A stretch of 13,407 nt of DNA from positions 1 through 13,407 of the forward strand of contig CAZJRQ010000048.1 in assembly GCA_964548535.1 (NCBI GenBank). Direction: 5' to 3'. This document shows, one piece after another, positions 6,990 through 13,407 of this stretch (its first letter is position 1; every line of letters starts with the position of its first letter). Position numbers and translations under genes: made by a program. This DNA comes from CAZJRQ01 sp964548535 (GTDB lineage: Bacteria > Bacillota > Clostridia > Oscillospirales > Ruminococcaceae). The notes under the pieces are model-generated. The model was not told the DNA's origin. It did no database searches and saw only the letters and a list, made by a program, of their open reading frames with translations.

Positions 6990-8954
6990 ATGTTAACAAA
7001 TTGTAAAATTTGCACTGCGAAGACAGCGGGTTTCTGTTTTGGTGTAGACAGAGCTGTAAAAATAGTGTATAATGAGTTAGATAACCGAAATAATGTTGTA
7101 ACGTTAGGTCCTATTATTCATAACAGAAATGTTGTTGATGATCTCGAGAGAAGAGGCTGTAAATCAGTAGAGCTCGATGAGATTAAGGGAAACCAGACAG
7201 TTATTATACGTTCTCATGGTGTGAGCCGTGAAATTTATGGAAATTTGGAGCAAATTGGATGCGAAGTTATAGATGCAACTTGTCCGTTTGTTGCAAGAAT
7301 TCATAAAATTGCCAGCGAGAAATCTGATGAAGGCTATGTCATTTTGATTGCCGGTGATTCACAGCACCCCGAAGTTATTGGAATTAGGGGACATTGTGGC
7401 GGCGAGTCGTATGTGTTTAGTGATTGTGAAGAATTTGAAAATTTAGTGAAAACAAATAAGCTTTTTTCGAAAAAGGTTGCAATTTTGGCACAAACGACGT
7501 ATAATAAAAAAATGTGGGAAGATTGCTGTCTTGTCGTAAAAGACATGTTGCCGGATGCTATGATTTTTGATACTATTTGCAGTGCGACATCTGAACGTCA
7601 AGAGGAAGTTAGACTGCTTGCACAAAAGGCTGATATTATGATTATCGTCGGCGGCAGGCATAGTTCAAACACACATAAGCTTAAGTCAGTCTGTGATGAG
7701 TATTGTAAGTGCTATCTAATTGAAGGTGCGCACGAGCTAGACCAAATAGACTTAGCAGAAGCAAAATTTATCGGGATTTCTGCCGGTGCATCGACTCCGG
7801 CTTATATAATCAAGGAGGTACAACAGACAATGAGTGAGATGTTGAACAATGAGGAAGAATTTAATTGGGTGGAAGAGATGGAAAATTCTCTTAAGCCAAT
7901 ACATAGCGGAAAGAGAGTTAGCGGTACTGTATTATCTGTAAACAACAGTGAAGTTTACGTTGATCTTGGTACTAAGCAGCAGGGTGTTATTCCTGTTTCT
8001 GAATTATCAAGCGATCCTACTTTGACAGTTGATGAGATTGTTAAGGTTGGCGATACAATTGATCTGATCGTTTTGAAAACTAACGATCAAGATGGTGTTG
8101 TTACTCTTTCAAAGAGAAGAGTTGACGCTGCTCTTGGTTTTGAGAAAATTGTTGCTGCTAATGAGGCTAACGCTACTCTTACTGGCACTGTTACTAACGT
8201 TGTTAAGGGCGGCGTACTTGTTGCTTCTAACGGTGTTAAGGTGTTTATACCTGCTTCACAGGCTACACCTAGAAGAGATTATGATCTAAATGATTTGCTT
8301 AAGCAGTCAGTAACTTTCAAGATTCTTGAGGTTAATGAGGGCAAGCAGAGAGCTGTTGGTTCTATTCGTGCTGTACAGCGTGAAGCTAGAGAAGCTGCTC
8401 AGGCTAAGTTCTTTGAGAATGTTAAGGCTGGCGATGTTGTTAATGGTGAAGTTAAGTCTATCACTGATTACGGCGTGTTCGTTGATCTTGGCGGTGTTGA
8501 CGGTCTTATTAGAAGAATGGATCTTTCTTGGAACAGAATTAAGCATCCTTCTGACGTTGTAAGCGTTGGCGATAAGATTGAAGTTACTATCAAGGAAATT
8601 GATGATGAGACTAAGAAGGTTTCTCTAACTTATAAGAAGGATTCTGAGAACCCTTGGGAAATCTTTAAGCAGAATTATGAGGTTGGTCAGGTTGTAGATG
8701 CTACAATCGTTTCTATCACTTCTTTTGGTGCTTTTGCTCAGATTATTAACGGCATTGATGGTCTTATCCATATTTCTCAGATTGCTAATCAGAGAGTTAA
8801 CAATATTGCTGATATTTTGACTGTTGGTCAAGAAGTTAAGGTTCAGATTACTGAAATTGAGCTTGATAAGAAGAGAATTAGCTTGTCAATGAGAGTTTTG
8901 CTACCTGAAGATGACGGAGCTGAGGCTTTTTCTTCTGAGGAAGAGGCTGAATAA
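6990..8954 (+). CDS. ispH: 4-hydroxy-3-methylbut-2-enyl diphosphate reductase fused to S1 RNA-binding protein (IspH-RpsA)
   Basis: The 654-residue protein combines IspH (about 5-280) with four S1 domains. IspH makes IPP and DMAPP in the last step of the MEP pathway; its three iron-sulfur ligands are C16 (GFCFGV), C98 (ATCPF) and C197 (ICSATSERQ), with RSHGV and SQHPEV also present. The S1 domains begin near 306, 393, 479 and 564; the third (GEVKSITDYGVFVDLGGVDGLI) and fourth match the family best. The acidic tail EDDGAEAFSSEEEAE is typical of S1-like proteins. This fusion is known in Clostridia. ATG 6990 is preferred to TTG 6978 because it follows the upstream TAA (6986-6988) by one base; there is no clear RBS, so translation is probably coupled. 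An internal RBS and ATG at 7812-7832 could give S1 alone. A terminator follows at 8979. Confidence 0.95.
   Translation: MLTNCKICTAKTAGFCFGVDRAVKIVYNELDNRNNVVTLGPIIHNRNVVDDLERRGCKSVELDEIKGNQTVIIRSHGVSREIYGNLEQIGCEVIDATCPFVARIHKIASEKSDEGYVILIAGDSQHPEVIGIRGHCGGESYVFSDCEEFENLVKTNKLFSKKVAILAQTTYNKKMWEDCCLVVKDMLPDAMIFDTICSATSERQEEVRLLAQKADIMIIVGGRHSSNTHKLKSVCDEYCKCYLIEGAHELDQIDLAEAKFIGISAGASTPAYIIKEVQQTMSEMLNNEEEFNWVEEMENSLKPIHSGKRVSGTVLSVNNSEVYVDLGTKQQGVIPVSELSSDPTLTVDEIVKVGDTIDLIVLKTNDQDGVVTLSKRRVDAALGFEKIVAANEANATLTGTVTNVVKGGVLVASNGVKVFIPASQATPRRDYDLNDLLKQSVTFKILEVNEGKQRAVGSIRAVQREAREAAQAKFFENVKAGDVVNGEVKSITDYGVFVDLGGVDGLIRRMDLSWNRIKHPSDVVSVGDKIEVTIKEIDDETKKVSLTYKKDSENPWEIFKQNYEVGQVVDATIVSITSFGAFAQIINGIDGLIHISQIANQRVNNIADILTVGQEVKVQITEIELDKKRISLSMRVLLPEDDGAEAFSSEEEAE
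7812..7832 (+). promoter_or_regulatory. Internal ribosome binding site and in-frame ATG at the IspH/S1 junction
   Basis: AAGGAGGT (7812-7819) is a near-perfect Shine-Dalgarno sequence and is followed after 10 nt by an in-frame ATG at 7830-7832 (codon 281 of the fusion). Starting there gives a 374-residue protein beginning MSEMLNNEEE that contains all four S1 domains and no IspH. The bases also encode Lys-Glu-Val of the last IspH helix, so part of the match may be coincidental. The position exactly at the domain boundary supports a real internal start (inference). Confidence 0.55.
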
Positions 8955-8978
8955 TAAGTTAAGTCTTAAAAAAATTAC

Positions 8979-9013
8979 GGGGGGCGAAATTTTTCGTCTC
9001 CCTTTACTTTTTT
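8979..9013 (+). terminator. Rho-independent terminator after IspH-S1
   Basis: GGGGGGCGAAA (8979-8989) pairs with TTTCGTCTCCC (8992-9002) through nine Watson-Crick pairs and two G-U pairs; the innermost A-T pairs must open to make the loop. TTTACTTTTTT follows (9003-9013). It should end the block that begins upstream of the flavoprotein or Cmk-PlsC gene. Confidence 0.8.
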
Positions 9014-9031
9014 ATAGATATGTGTTATAAT
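9003..9031 (+). promoter_or_regulatory. Sigma-A type promoter with extended -10 for the PBP gene
   Basis: TTTACT (9003-9008) as -35, a 17-bp spacer, and a perfect TATAAT (9026-9031) as -10 preceded by TGT, giving the extended form TGTTATAAT. Transcription would begin near 9038, leaving an untranslated leader of about 87 nt. The -35 lies inside the T-tract of the preceding terminator. Confidence 0.75.
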
Positions 9032-9039
9032 ACAAGTTG

Positions 9040-9093
9040 ATAGTTACTGTTTTTAATATGAATTATTTGCGTATTTTGGCGGAAGATAACTAT
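9040..9093 (+). promoter_or_regulatory. Long-range inverted repeat in the PBP leader
   Basis: ATAGTTA (9040-9046) and TAACTAT (9087-9093) are exact inverted repeats separated by 40 nt within the predicted leader. They could close a leader stem, or be a chance pairing in AT-rich DNA. I recognise no riboswitch class. Confidence 0.25.
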
Positions 9094-9124
9094 AAACATT
9101 AGATGAACACGAAAGGTTTATATT

Positions 9125-11347
9125 ATGGATTCAACTAAAAAGACAACTAATAAAAATAGAAAAAAGAAGAAAAAACAACAGACTACTGCGACGAGAGTTG
9201 CCAAAATCGTTTGTACGGTTATTTTATCACTTGTTTTGATTATTGTAATTACTGGCTCGATTTTTGTAACGGCTTTGACTATTTATGTTCTGAATTTTGC
9301 TGATACTGATGTTTCTATCAATCTTGATAAAACTGCTGTTTCTAGTAATATTTCGAGATTTTTATATGAAAATCCAGACTATGATGAAGATGATGAGGAC
9401 TCAAAAGAACAGCTGCTTTATTACTCTTTGAAAAATCCTACTCAAAAAAGAGTTTGGGCTGATCTTGAAAATATTCCTCAGAATGTACAGGACGCTTTTG
9501 TTTACACTGAGGATGAACGTTTTAATTCTCATGACGGTGTTGACTTTAAGAGAACTTTTTCTGCTATTGTTCAGACACTTATGGGACGTCATCAGGGTGG
9601 TTCGACTATTACTCAGCAGACTATTAAAAATATTACTGGTGATGCTGAACAGTATGGTGCTGAGGGTGCTGAGCGTAAAATTCGTGAGATTTTCAGAGCT
9701 ATTAATGTCGAGAAAGTTTACACTAAGGACGATATTTTGCAGTCGTACCTAAATCTTGTGCCTTTGGGTGATGGTAAGCAGGATATTATTGGTGTTCAGG
9801 CCGCGGCTAACTATTATTTCGGTAAGGACGTTTCTAAGCTTACTTTGGCTGAATCTGCTTGGCTTGCGGGTATGACCAAGGCTCCTTATACTTTTAATCC
9901 TATTTCTAACTTTGATGAGGAAAGTGAAAATTATGGTAAGGGTAAGGTTCGACAGGAATATTGCTTGGATAAAATGCTGGAAAATGGTGTAATTTCTGAC
10001 TCTGAATACAATACTGCTATGAGTCAGGAAATTGTTACTACGGGTGATCCTGATTACTCAAGTACTAGTGAGTATGATGAGGAAACTAAGGACCAAGGTG
10101 CAACTTCTTACTTTATGGACGAGGCTATAAGTGAAGCTATCAGCACTATTGCATCAAAACTTGGTATTGATGAGCAAGCTGCGCAAGAGCGTTTGTATGC
10201 TGGCGGATATACTGTTTACACTACTGTAGATATTAATATGCAGAAGAAAATTGAAAAGGAAATGCAGAATAAATCTAATTTCCAGAACTATACTTTGTCT
10301 GATGATAATTTAGCTGCTGGTTTTATCTCTATGGACTATTCTGGAAACGTTAAGGCGGTTGTCGGCGGACGTGACAAGAAAACTGAATCAAGAATTTGGA
10401 ATAATGCGACTTCGGCTGTACGTTCACCTGGTTCTTCAATTAAGCCTGTTGCGTCTTATGCACCTGCTCTTGATCAGGATTTGATGACCTGGTCGACATT
10501 CTTTAAGGATGATCCTATCACTATTAAAGATGATGGAAAGAGCAAAGAGTGGCCTGTCAACTATTCTGAAACTGGCGGAGATTCAAACTGGTCACATCAG
10601 AATTTGTTCACTTGGCAGATGCTTATGAGGTCATTGAATACTGCTCCGGCACAGCTGATTCAACAGATGTCGACGACTTATTCTTATAATTTCTTGAAGG
10701 AAAAACTTGATTTTTCAACACTTGTTGAAGCTGATGACAACTATTCTCCTGTTACTGTTGGTGGTTTCACTAATGGTGTTAGACTTGAGGATTTGGTCGG
10801 CTCGTATATGATTTTCGGAAACGGCGGAAAGAAGTATGAGGTTAATTATATCTCTAAAATTGAGGACTCTGAGGGCAATGTTTTGTTCGAGAAAACTGAC
10901 GGATACAAGCAGGCTATTAGTGATTCAACTTCTTACATCATGAATAAAATGATGCAGACTGTTATTACTGAACAGCAGGGTACTGGTCGTTATGCTAAGC
11001 TTAACAAGACTACTGTCGCTGGTAAGACTGGTACTACTTCTGACTGGAAAGACTTAACTTTTGTTGGTTGTACTCCTGACTATGTAAGCGGTGTTTGGAT
11101 TGGTTATCAGGAAGAGCAGAAGAAAATTCCTACAAATGATTACCAAAATATTGGTGCAATTTGGAAGAATATTTTCGGCGATGTTGCTGAGGCTGAAGAA
11201 AATCACGATTTCACAATGCCTGATAGTGTTGTTGAAAGACAGTACTGCACTAAGACTGGTTTGCTTGCGAGCAATACTTGTTCTAGCCAGGCTAAGGGAT
11301 ACTATAAGCAAAGTAATATTCCAGGATACTGTTCTGGTGGACATTAA
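9125..11347 (+). CDS. Class A penicillin-binding protein (bifunctional transglycosylase/transpeptidase, PBP1A family)
   Basis: The 740-residue protein polymerises lipid II into glycan strands and cross-links them on the outer face of the membrane. It has a Lys-rich cytoplasmic N terminus (1-25), one membrane anchor (about 26-57), and a GT51 transglycosylase domain (about 95-290) with E129 in TEDERFNSHDG, GGSTITQQ, and RKIREIFRAINVEK. The transpeptidase domain (about 390-680) has the three active-site motifs: S437-S-I-K440, S503-L-N505, and K634-T-G636. The C-terminal stretch has three cysteines (YCTKTG, TCSSQ, GYCSGGH) and could form a small disulfide-linked tail. Length is normal for the family. 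It has its own promoter (9003-9031), with AAAGG (9112-9116) as RBS 8 nt before the ATG, and a strong terminator just after its stop. Confidence 0.95.
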   Translation: MDSTKKTTNKNRKKKKKQQTTATRVAKIVCTVILSLVLIIVITGSIFVTALTIYVLNFADTDVSINLDKTAVSSNISRFLYENPDYDEDDEDSKEQLLYYSLKNPTQKRVWADLENIPQNVQDAFVYTEDERFNSHDGVDFKRTFSAIVQTLMGRHQGGSTITQQTIKNITGDAEQYGAEGAERKIREIFRAINVEKVYTKDDILQSYLNLVPLGDGKQDIIGVQAAANYYFGKDVSKLTLAESAWLAGMTKAPYTFNPISNFDEESENYGKGKVRQEYCLDKMLENGVISDSEYNTAMSQEIVTTGDPDYSSTSEYDEETKDQGATSYFMDEAISEAISTIASKLGIDEQAAQERLYAGGYTVYTTVDINMQKKIEKEMQNKSNFQNYTLSDDNLAAGFISMDYSGNVKAVVGGRDKKTESRIWNNATSAVRSPGSSIKPVASYAPALDQDLMTWSTFFKDDPITIKDDGKSKEWPVNYSETGGDSNWSHQNLFTWQMLMRSLNTAPAQLIQQMSTTYSYNFLKEKLDFSTLVEADDNYSPVTVGGFTNGVRLEDLVGSYMIFGNGGKKYEVNYISKIEDSEGNVLFEKTDGYKQAISDSTSYIMNKMMQTVITEQQGTGRYAKLNKTTVAGKTGTTSDWKDLTFVGCTPDYVSGVWIGYQEEQKKIPTNDYQNIGAIWKNIFGDVAEAEENHDFTMPDSVVERQYCTKTGLLASNTCSSQAKGYYKQSNIPGYCSGGH

Positions 11348-11364
11348 TTTTGTAAAATAAAAAT

Positions 11365-11400
11365 AACCTCCGTCACGGAAATATGACGGAGGTTTTATTT
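11365..11400 (+). terminator. Rho-independent terminator after the PBP gene
   Basis: A perfect 11-bp stem pairs AACCTCCGTCA (11365-11375) with TGACGGAGGTT (11384-11394) around an 8-nt loop; TTATTT and more T follow, and an A-rich stretch precedes it, so it may work in both directions. Its end is only 16 nt from the next start codon, so it may act as an attenuator for the methyltransferase gene (inference). Confidence 0.88.
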
Positions 11401-11416
11401 TGAAAGGAATGCTGTT

Positions 11417-12532
11417 ATGGAAAAATTGAGAATGTGCTGTCCTTGTCATTTTGGACTTGAGAGTGTGTTGAATTTTGAGATTAGAAAAATCGGCGGAGAA
11501 AATACTCAGGTTACTGATGGAAAGATTTCATTTGACGGAGATTTTAACACTCTTGCAAAGGCAAATTTATGGCTTGCGACTGCTGAGAGAGTTTTGATTG
11601 AGCTTGGTTCTTTTCCTACTAAAAGTTTTGAGGAGCTTTTTCAGGGAGTGAAAAGTTTGCCGCTTGAGAATTTTATTGGCAAGGACGATGCTTTTCCTAT
11701 AAAGGGATACTCGCTTAATTCACAGCTGCACAGTATTCCTGACTGTCAGAAAATTATCAAAAAGGCTAGTGTTGAGCGGTTAAAATCGGTTTATGGTGTT
11801 AGCTGGTTTGAAGAAACTGGTGCTGTTCATCAGATGCAATTTTCTATTCACAAGGATATTTGCACGATTTATCTTGACACTTCTGGTGTTGGTTTGCACA
11901 AGAGGGGATACCGACGTAAGTCAAATGACGCTCCTATCAAGGAAACTTTGGCAGCTGGAATTATCGATCTTGCTAGAGTTAGGTCGAACTCTACTGTATG
12001 CGACCCTATGTGCGGTTCGGGAACTTTTTTGATTGAGTCGGCTTTTAAGGCTTTGAATGTTGCTCCTGGACTTCGTAGAAAATTTGCCGCTCAGAACTGG
12101 GATCAAATTCCTGAGGACGTATGGCAAAATGCTCGAAATGAGGCTATGGATTCGATTGATCGACAGGGAACTTTTCAAGGTTTTGGGTTCGATATCGATG
12201 ACATGGCAGTTGAGCTTACTCGTGATAATGCTAAGAAGGCTGGAGTTGGTTCTAAGCTGACTATCAAGGAGCAGGATATTAATAGATTTGCTCAGATTGA
12301 CAACTCGATTACAATTTGCAATCCGCCTTACGGTGAACGAATGCTTGAGATTAGGCAGGCGGAGGAGCTTTACAAAAAACTCGGCGATAAGCTGAATCCG
12401 TCACGAGAAAATCCATGTTACATTATTGCTCCGCACGAGGATTTTGAGAAATTCTTTGGTCAAAAGGCTGACAAAAAACGCAAGCTTTACAATGGTATGA
12501 TAAAGTGTAATCTATTTATGTATTTTAAGTAG
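11417..12532 (+). CDS. rlmL: RlmL-like THUMP-domain class I SAM-dependent 23S rRNA methyltransferase
   Basis: The 371-residue protein matches the RlmL/YpsC family (COG0116), which methylates N2 of a guanine in 23S rRNA. The N-terminal half (about 40-155) is a THUMP-type RNA-binding region. The catalytic domain begins around GLHKRGYRRKSNDAPIKETLAAG, has the SAM-binding motif DPMCGSGTFLIE starting at D196, and the N-methyltransferase motif NPPYGERM starting at N302. It corresponds to the N-terminal half of the long E. coli RlmL, as is usual in Gram-positive bacteria; the second methyltransferase (RlmK) half is absent. The RBS AAAGGA (11403-11408) is 8 nt before the ATG. No room for a promoter exists between the terminator at 11365-11400 and this RBS, so it probably depends on read-through or a promoter inside the PBP gene. 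The HAD gene follows after 8 nt, so the two are likely co-transcribed. Confidence 0.9.
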   Translation: MEKLRMCCPCHFGLESVLNFEIRKIGGENTQVTDGKISFDGDFNTLAKANLWLATAERVLIELGSFPTKSFEELFQGVKSLPLENFIGKDDAFPIKGYSLNSQLHSIPDCQKIIKKASVERLKSVYGVSWFEETGAVHQMQFSIHKDICTIYLDTSGVGLHKRGYRRKSNDAPIKETLAAGIIDLARVRSNSTVCDPMCGSGTFLIESAFKALNVAPGLRRKFAAQNWDQIPEDVWQNARNEAMDSIDRQGTFQGFGFDIDDMAVELTRDNAKKAGVGSKLTIKEQDINRFAQIDNSITICNPPYGERMLEIRQAEELYKKLGDKLNPSRENPCYIIAPHEDFEKFFGQKADKKRKLYNGMIKCNLFMYFK

Positions 12533-12540
12533 GTGAAATT

Positions 12541-13263
12541 ATGAGAAGTTTTGATGAGATTAAGGCTGTTGTTTTTGACATGGACGGTGTGATTTTTGAC
12601 ACTGAGCGAATGTTTTTGGAGTGTTGGAATATTCTTGGCGATAAGCATAATATTGAGAATATTGAGGCAACTGCTAGGTGCTGTATTGGGTTGAGCATTG
12701 TTGACACTGTCGCTTTGCTCAAACAAACTTACGGTGAGGATTTTCCAGTTGAGGAACATCATGGAATGATTAATAAAATGGTGGCGGACAGAATTTCGGT
12801 TGACGGTATGCCTGAAAAGGCTGGTGTTCGTGAAATTTTGGAGTATTTGAAGAGTATTAATTTTCCAGTTGGACTTGCATCTTCTACTAAGTATGACACT
12901 ATAATCAGTCATCTTGAACGTGCTGATTTGCTGAAATATTTTCAGGTTATTGTGGGCGGTGACATGATTGAAAAGAGCAAGCCCAATCCAGAAATCTATC
13001 AGCTGGCTTGTCAAAAGCTTGGGGTTTCTCCTCAAAATACTGTGGCTATTGAGGACTCGAAGAATGGAATAATTTCGGCTTATAGAGCGGGAATGATGCC
13101 TATTATTGTGCCTGATTTGATTGAGCCGACTGACGAAATGATTTCGATGAGTTGCGGATGTCTTGAAGATTTACATAAGGTTAAAGATTTTTTAAAGAGC
13201 CCTAGCGTGGACAGCGGTCCTAGCGCGGACGGCGCGATGCCCTCGCAAAAAGTTTACTGGTAA
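12541..13263 (+). CDS. HAD family hydrolase (beta-phosphoglucomutase-like), C-terminal end supplied by a repeat
   Basis: The 240-residue protein is a haloacid dehalogenase superfamily phosphatase or phosphosugar mutase of the beta-phosphoglucomutase-like subgroup. Motif I is FDMDG with D13 (nucleophile) and D15; the helical cap spans about 20-90; motif II is S114-S115-T116; motif III is K147 in KSKPNPEIY; motif IV is E171-D172-S173 in IEDSKNG. All catalytic residues are present, so it should be active; the substrate is unknown. The natural protein seems to end near FLKS (about 217-220). Residues 221-240, ending KVYW, are encoded by the GC-rich tandem repeat that follows and use codons unlike the rest of the gene (GCG, GAC, GGC, CCC, TCG). 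This suggests the repeat entered or expanded at the 3' end and replaced the original stop (inference). The RBS TAGGTG (12530-12535) overlaps the upstream stop codon. Confidence 0.9.
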   Translation: MRSFDEIKAVVFDMDGVIFDTERMFLECWNILGDKHNIENIEATARCCIGLSIVDTVALLKQTYGEDFPVEEHHGMINKMVADRISVDGMPEKAGVREILEYLKSINFPVGLASSTKYDTIISHLERADLLKYFQVIVGGDMIEKSKPNPEIYQLACQKLGVSPQNTVAIEDSKNGIISAYRAGMMPIIVPDLIEPTDEMISMSCGCLEDLHKVKDFLKSPSVDSGPSADGAMPSQKVYW

Positions 13264-13407
13264 TTGTGACGTTGTGCTACTCGGGGTCCTAGCGCGGACG
13301 GCGCGTTGCCCTCGTGGAAAGTTTACTGGTGATTGTGACGTTGTGTTGCTCGGGGTCCTAGCGCGGACGGCGCAAAGCCCTCGCGAAAAGTTTACTGGTA
13401 ATTGTAA
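13192..13407 (-). CDS. Stop-free 23-residue periodic frame across the repeat array (partial, doubtful as a gene)
   Basis: Reading the - strand from 13407 down gives 71 sense codons before a TAA at 13192-13194, with no start inside the window. The translation repeats a 23-residue unit: a PVNF segment, then RG, two variable residues, AVRART, PS and TTSQ. It is rich in Arg, Ser and Thr and has no visible domain. The open frame follows from the 69-bp period being a multiple of three and each unit lacking stops in this frame. It could be the C-terminal end of a protein that starts beyond the window, or simply a by-product of the repeat sequence. I lean towards the second. Confidence 0.2.
   Translation of the reverse strand, partial: LQLPVNFSRGLCAVRARTPSNTTSQSPVNFPRGQRAVRARTPSSTTSQLPVNFLRGHRAVRARTAVHARAL
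13199..13407. repeat. GC-rich 69-bp tandem repeat, three units, running off the window
   Basis: Units start at 13216, 13285 and 13354 with an exact 69-bp period; the third is cut by the window end after 54 bases. Each begins GGTCCTAGCGCGGACGGCGC, which is identical in all three. A degenerate copy of 17 bp (13199-13215; 14 of 17 bases match) precedes unit 1. The first 30 bases of unit 1 are about 77% G+C by hand count, against AT-rich surroundings. Differences between units gather at unit positions 21-23 (GAT, GTT, AAA) and 31-33 (CAA, TGG, CGA), plus single changes at 47, 62 and 64. Unit spacing and length do not fit CRISPR. I do not recognise a named repeat family with certainty. Confidence 0.92.

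Noticed and set aside
9032..9124. Riboswitch in the PBP leader
   Set aside because: Only one 7-bp long-range pairing is visible and no known riboswitch core is recognised.
12487..13035. Minus-strand open frame of 182 codons opposite the HAD gene
   Set aside because: It is antisense to a clear HAD protein with all catalytic motifs and shows no family features of its own.
13216..13407. CRISPR array
   Set aside because: The whole 69-bp unit is conserved, with no alternation of repeat and unique spacers, and no cas gene is present.
13216..13407. Diversity-generating retroelement variable region, suggested by the variable triplets
   Set aside because: No reverse transcriptase or template repeat is visible, and changes are not restricted to A positions.

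Overview
The window looks like a chromosomal housekeeping stretch from a low-GC Gram-positive anaerobe of class Clostridia, probably near Ruminococcus/Oscillospiraceae. I infer this from the protein families, the AT-rich genes, strong GGAGG/GGTGA-type ribosome binding sites, and the IspH-S1 fusion, which is typical of Clostridia. All ten protein genes I support lie on the + strand and are packed closely. Their third codon positions are rich in T (GTT, GCT, ACT, CTT), consistent with a leading-strand segment. I saw no phage, transposase, CRISPR array, tRNA or rRNA.

Layout. 1-150 is an AT-rich leader with short repeats. 151-3243 is a run of three genes: a YgiQ-family radical SAM protein, a membrane-anchored ComEC-like metallo-beta-lactamase-fold protein overlapping it by 34 nt, and a small DUF3006 protein. 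3347-4219 is an RpiR-type sugar-phosphate-sensing regulator. 4306-8954 is a tight block: a HI0933/BaiN-like flavoprotein, a Cmk-PlsC fusion (CMP kinase plus acylglycerol-phosphate acyltransferase) and an IspH-S1 fusion (isoprenoid reductase plus four S1 RNA-binding domains). The block ends at a hairpin terminator whose T-tract contains the -35 of a good promoter for the next gene, a bifunctional class A penicillin-binding protein (9125-11347). A perfect 11-bp terminator hairpin follows, then an RlmL-like rRNA methyltransferase (11417-12532) and a HAD-family phosphatase or mutase (12541-13263).

How they work together. The central genes serve nucleotide supply (Cmk), membrane lipid (PlsC), isoprenoid carrier precursors (IspH), translation (S1, RlmL) and wall polymerisation (PBP1). 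This is an ordinary growth cluster, but two neighbouring gene pairs are fused. Each fusion junction carries a sequence that could also release a single-domain product: an A10 slippage-prone run in the Cmk-PlsC linker, where a one-base slip either way reaches a stop within a few codons, and an AAGGAGGT plus in-frame ATG exactly between IspH and the S1 domains.

The least ordinary element is at the right edge. A GC-rich tandem repeat with an exact 69-bp period (13216 to the window end, preceded by a degenerate 17-bp piece) has run into the 3' end of the HAD gene and supplies its last 20 residues and stop codon. Because 69 is a multiple of three, each + strand unit encodes the same short tail ending KVYW-stop, and the - strand stays open across the whole array as a 23-residue periodic frame that leaves the window.
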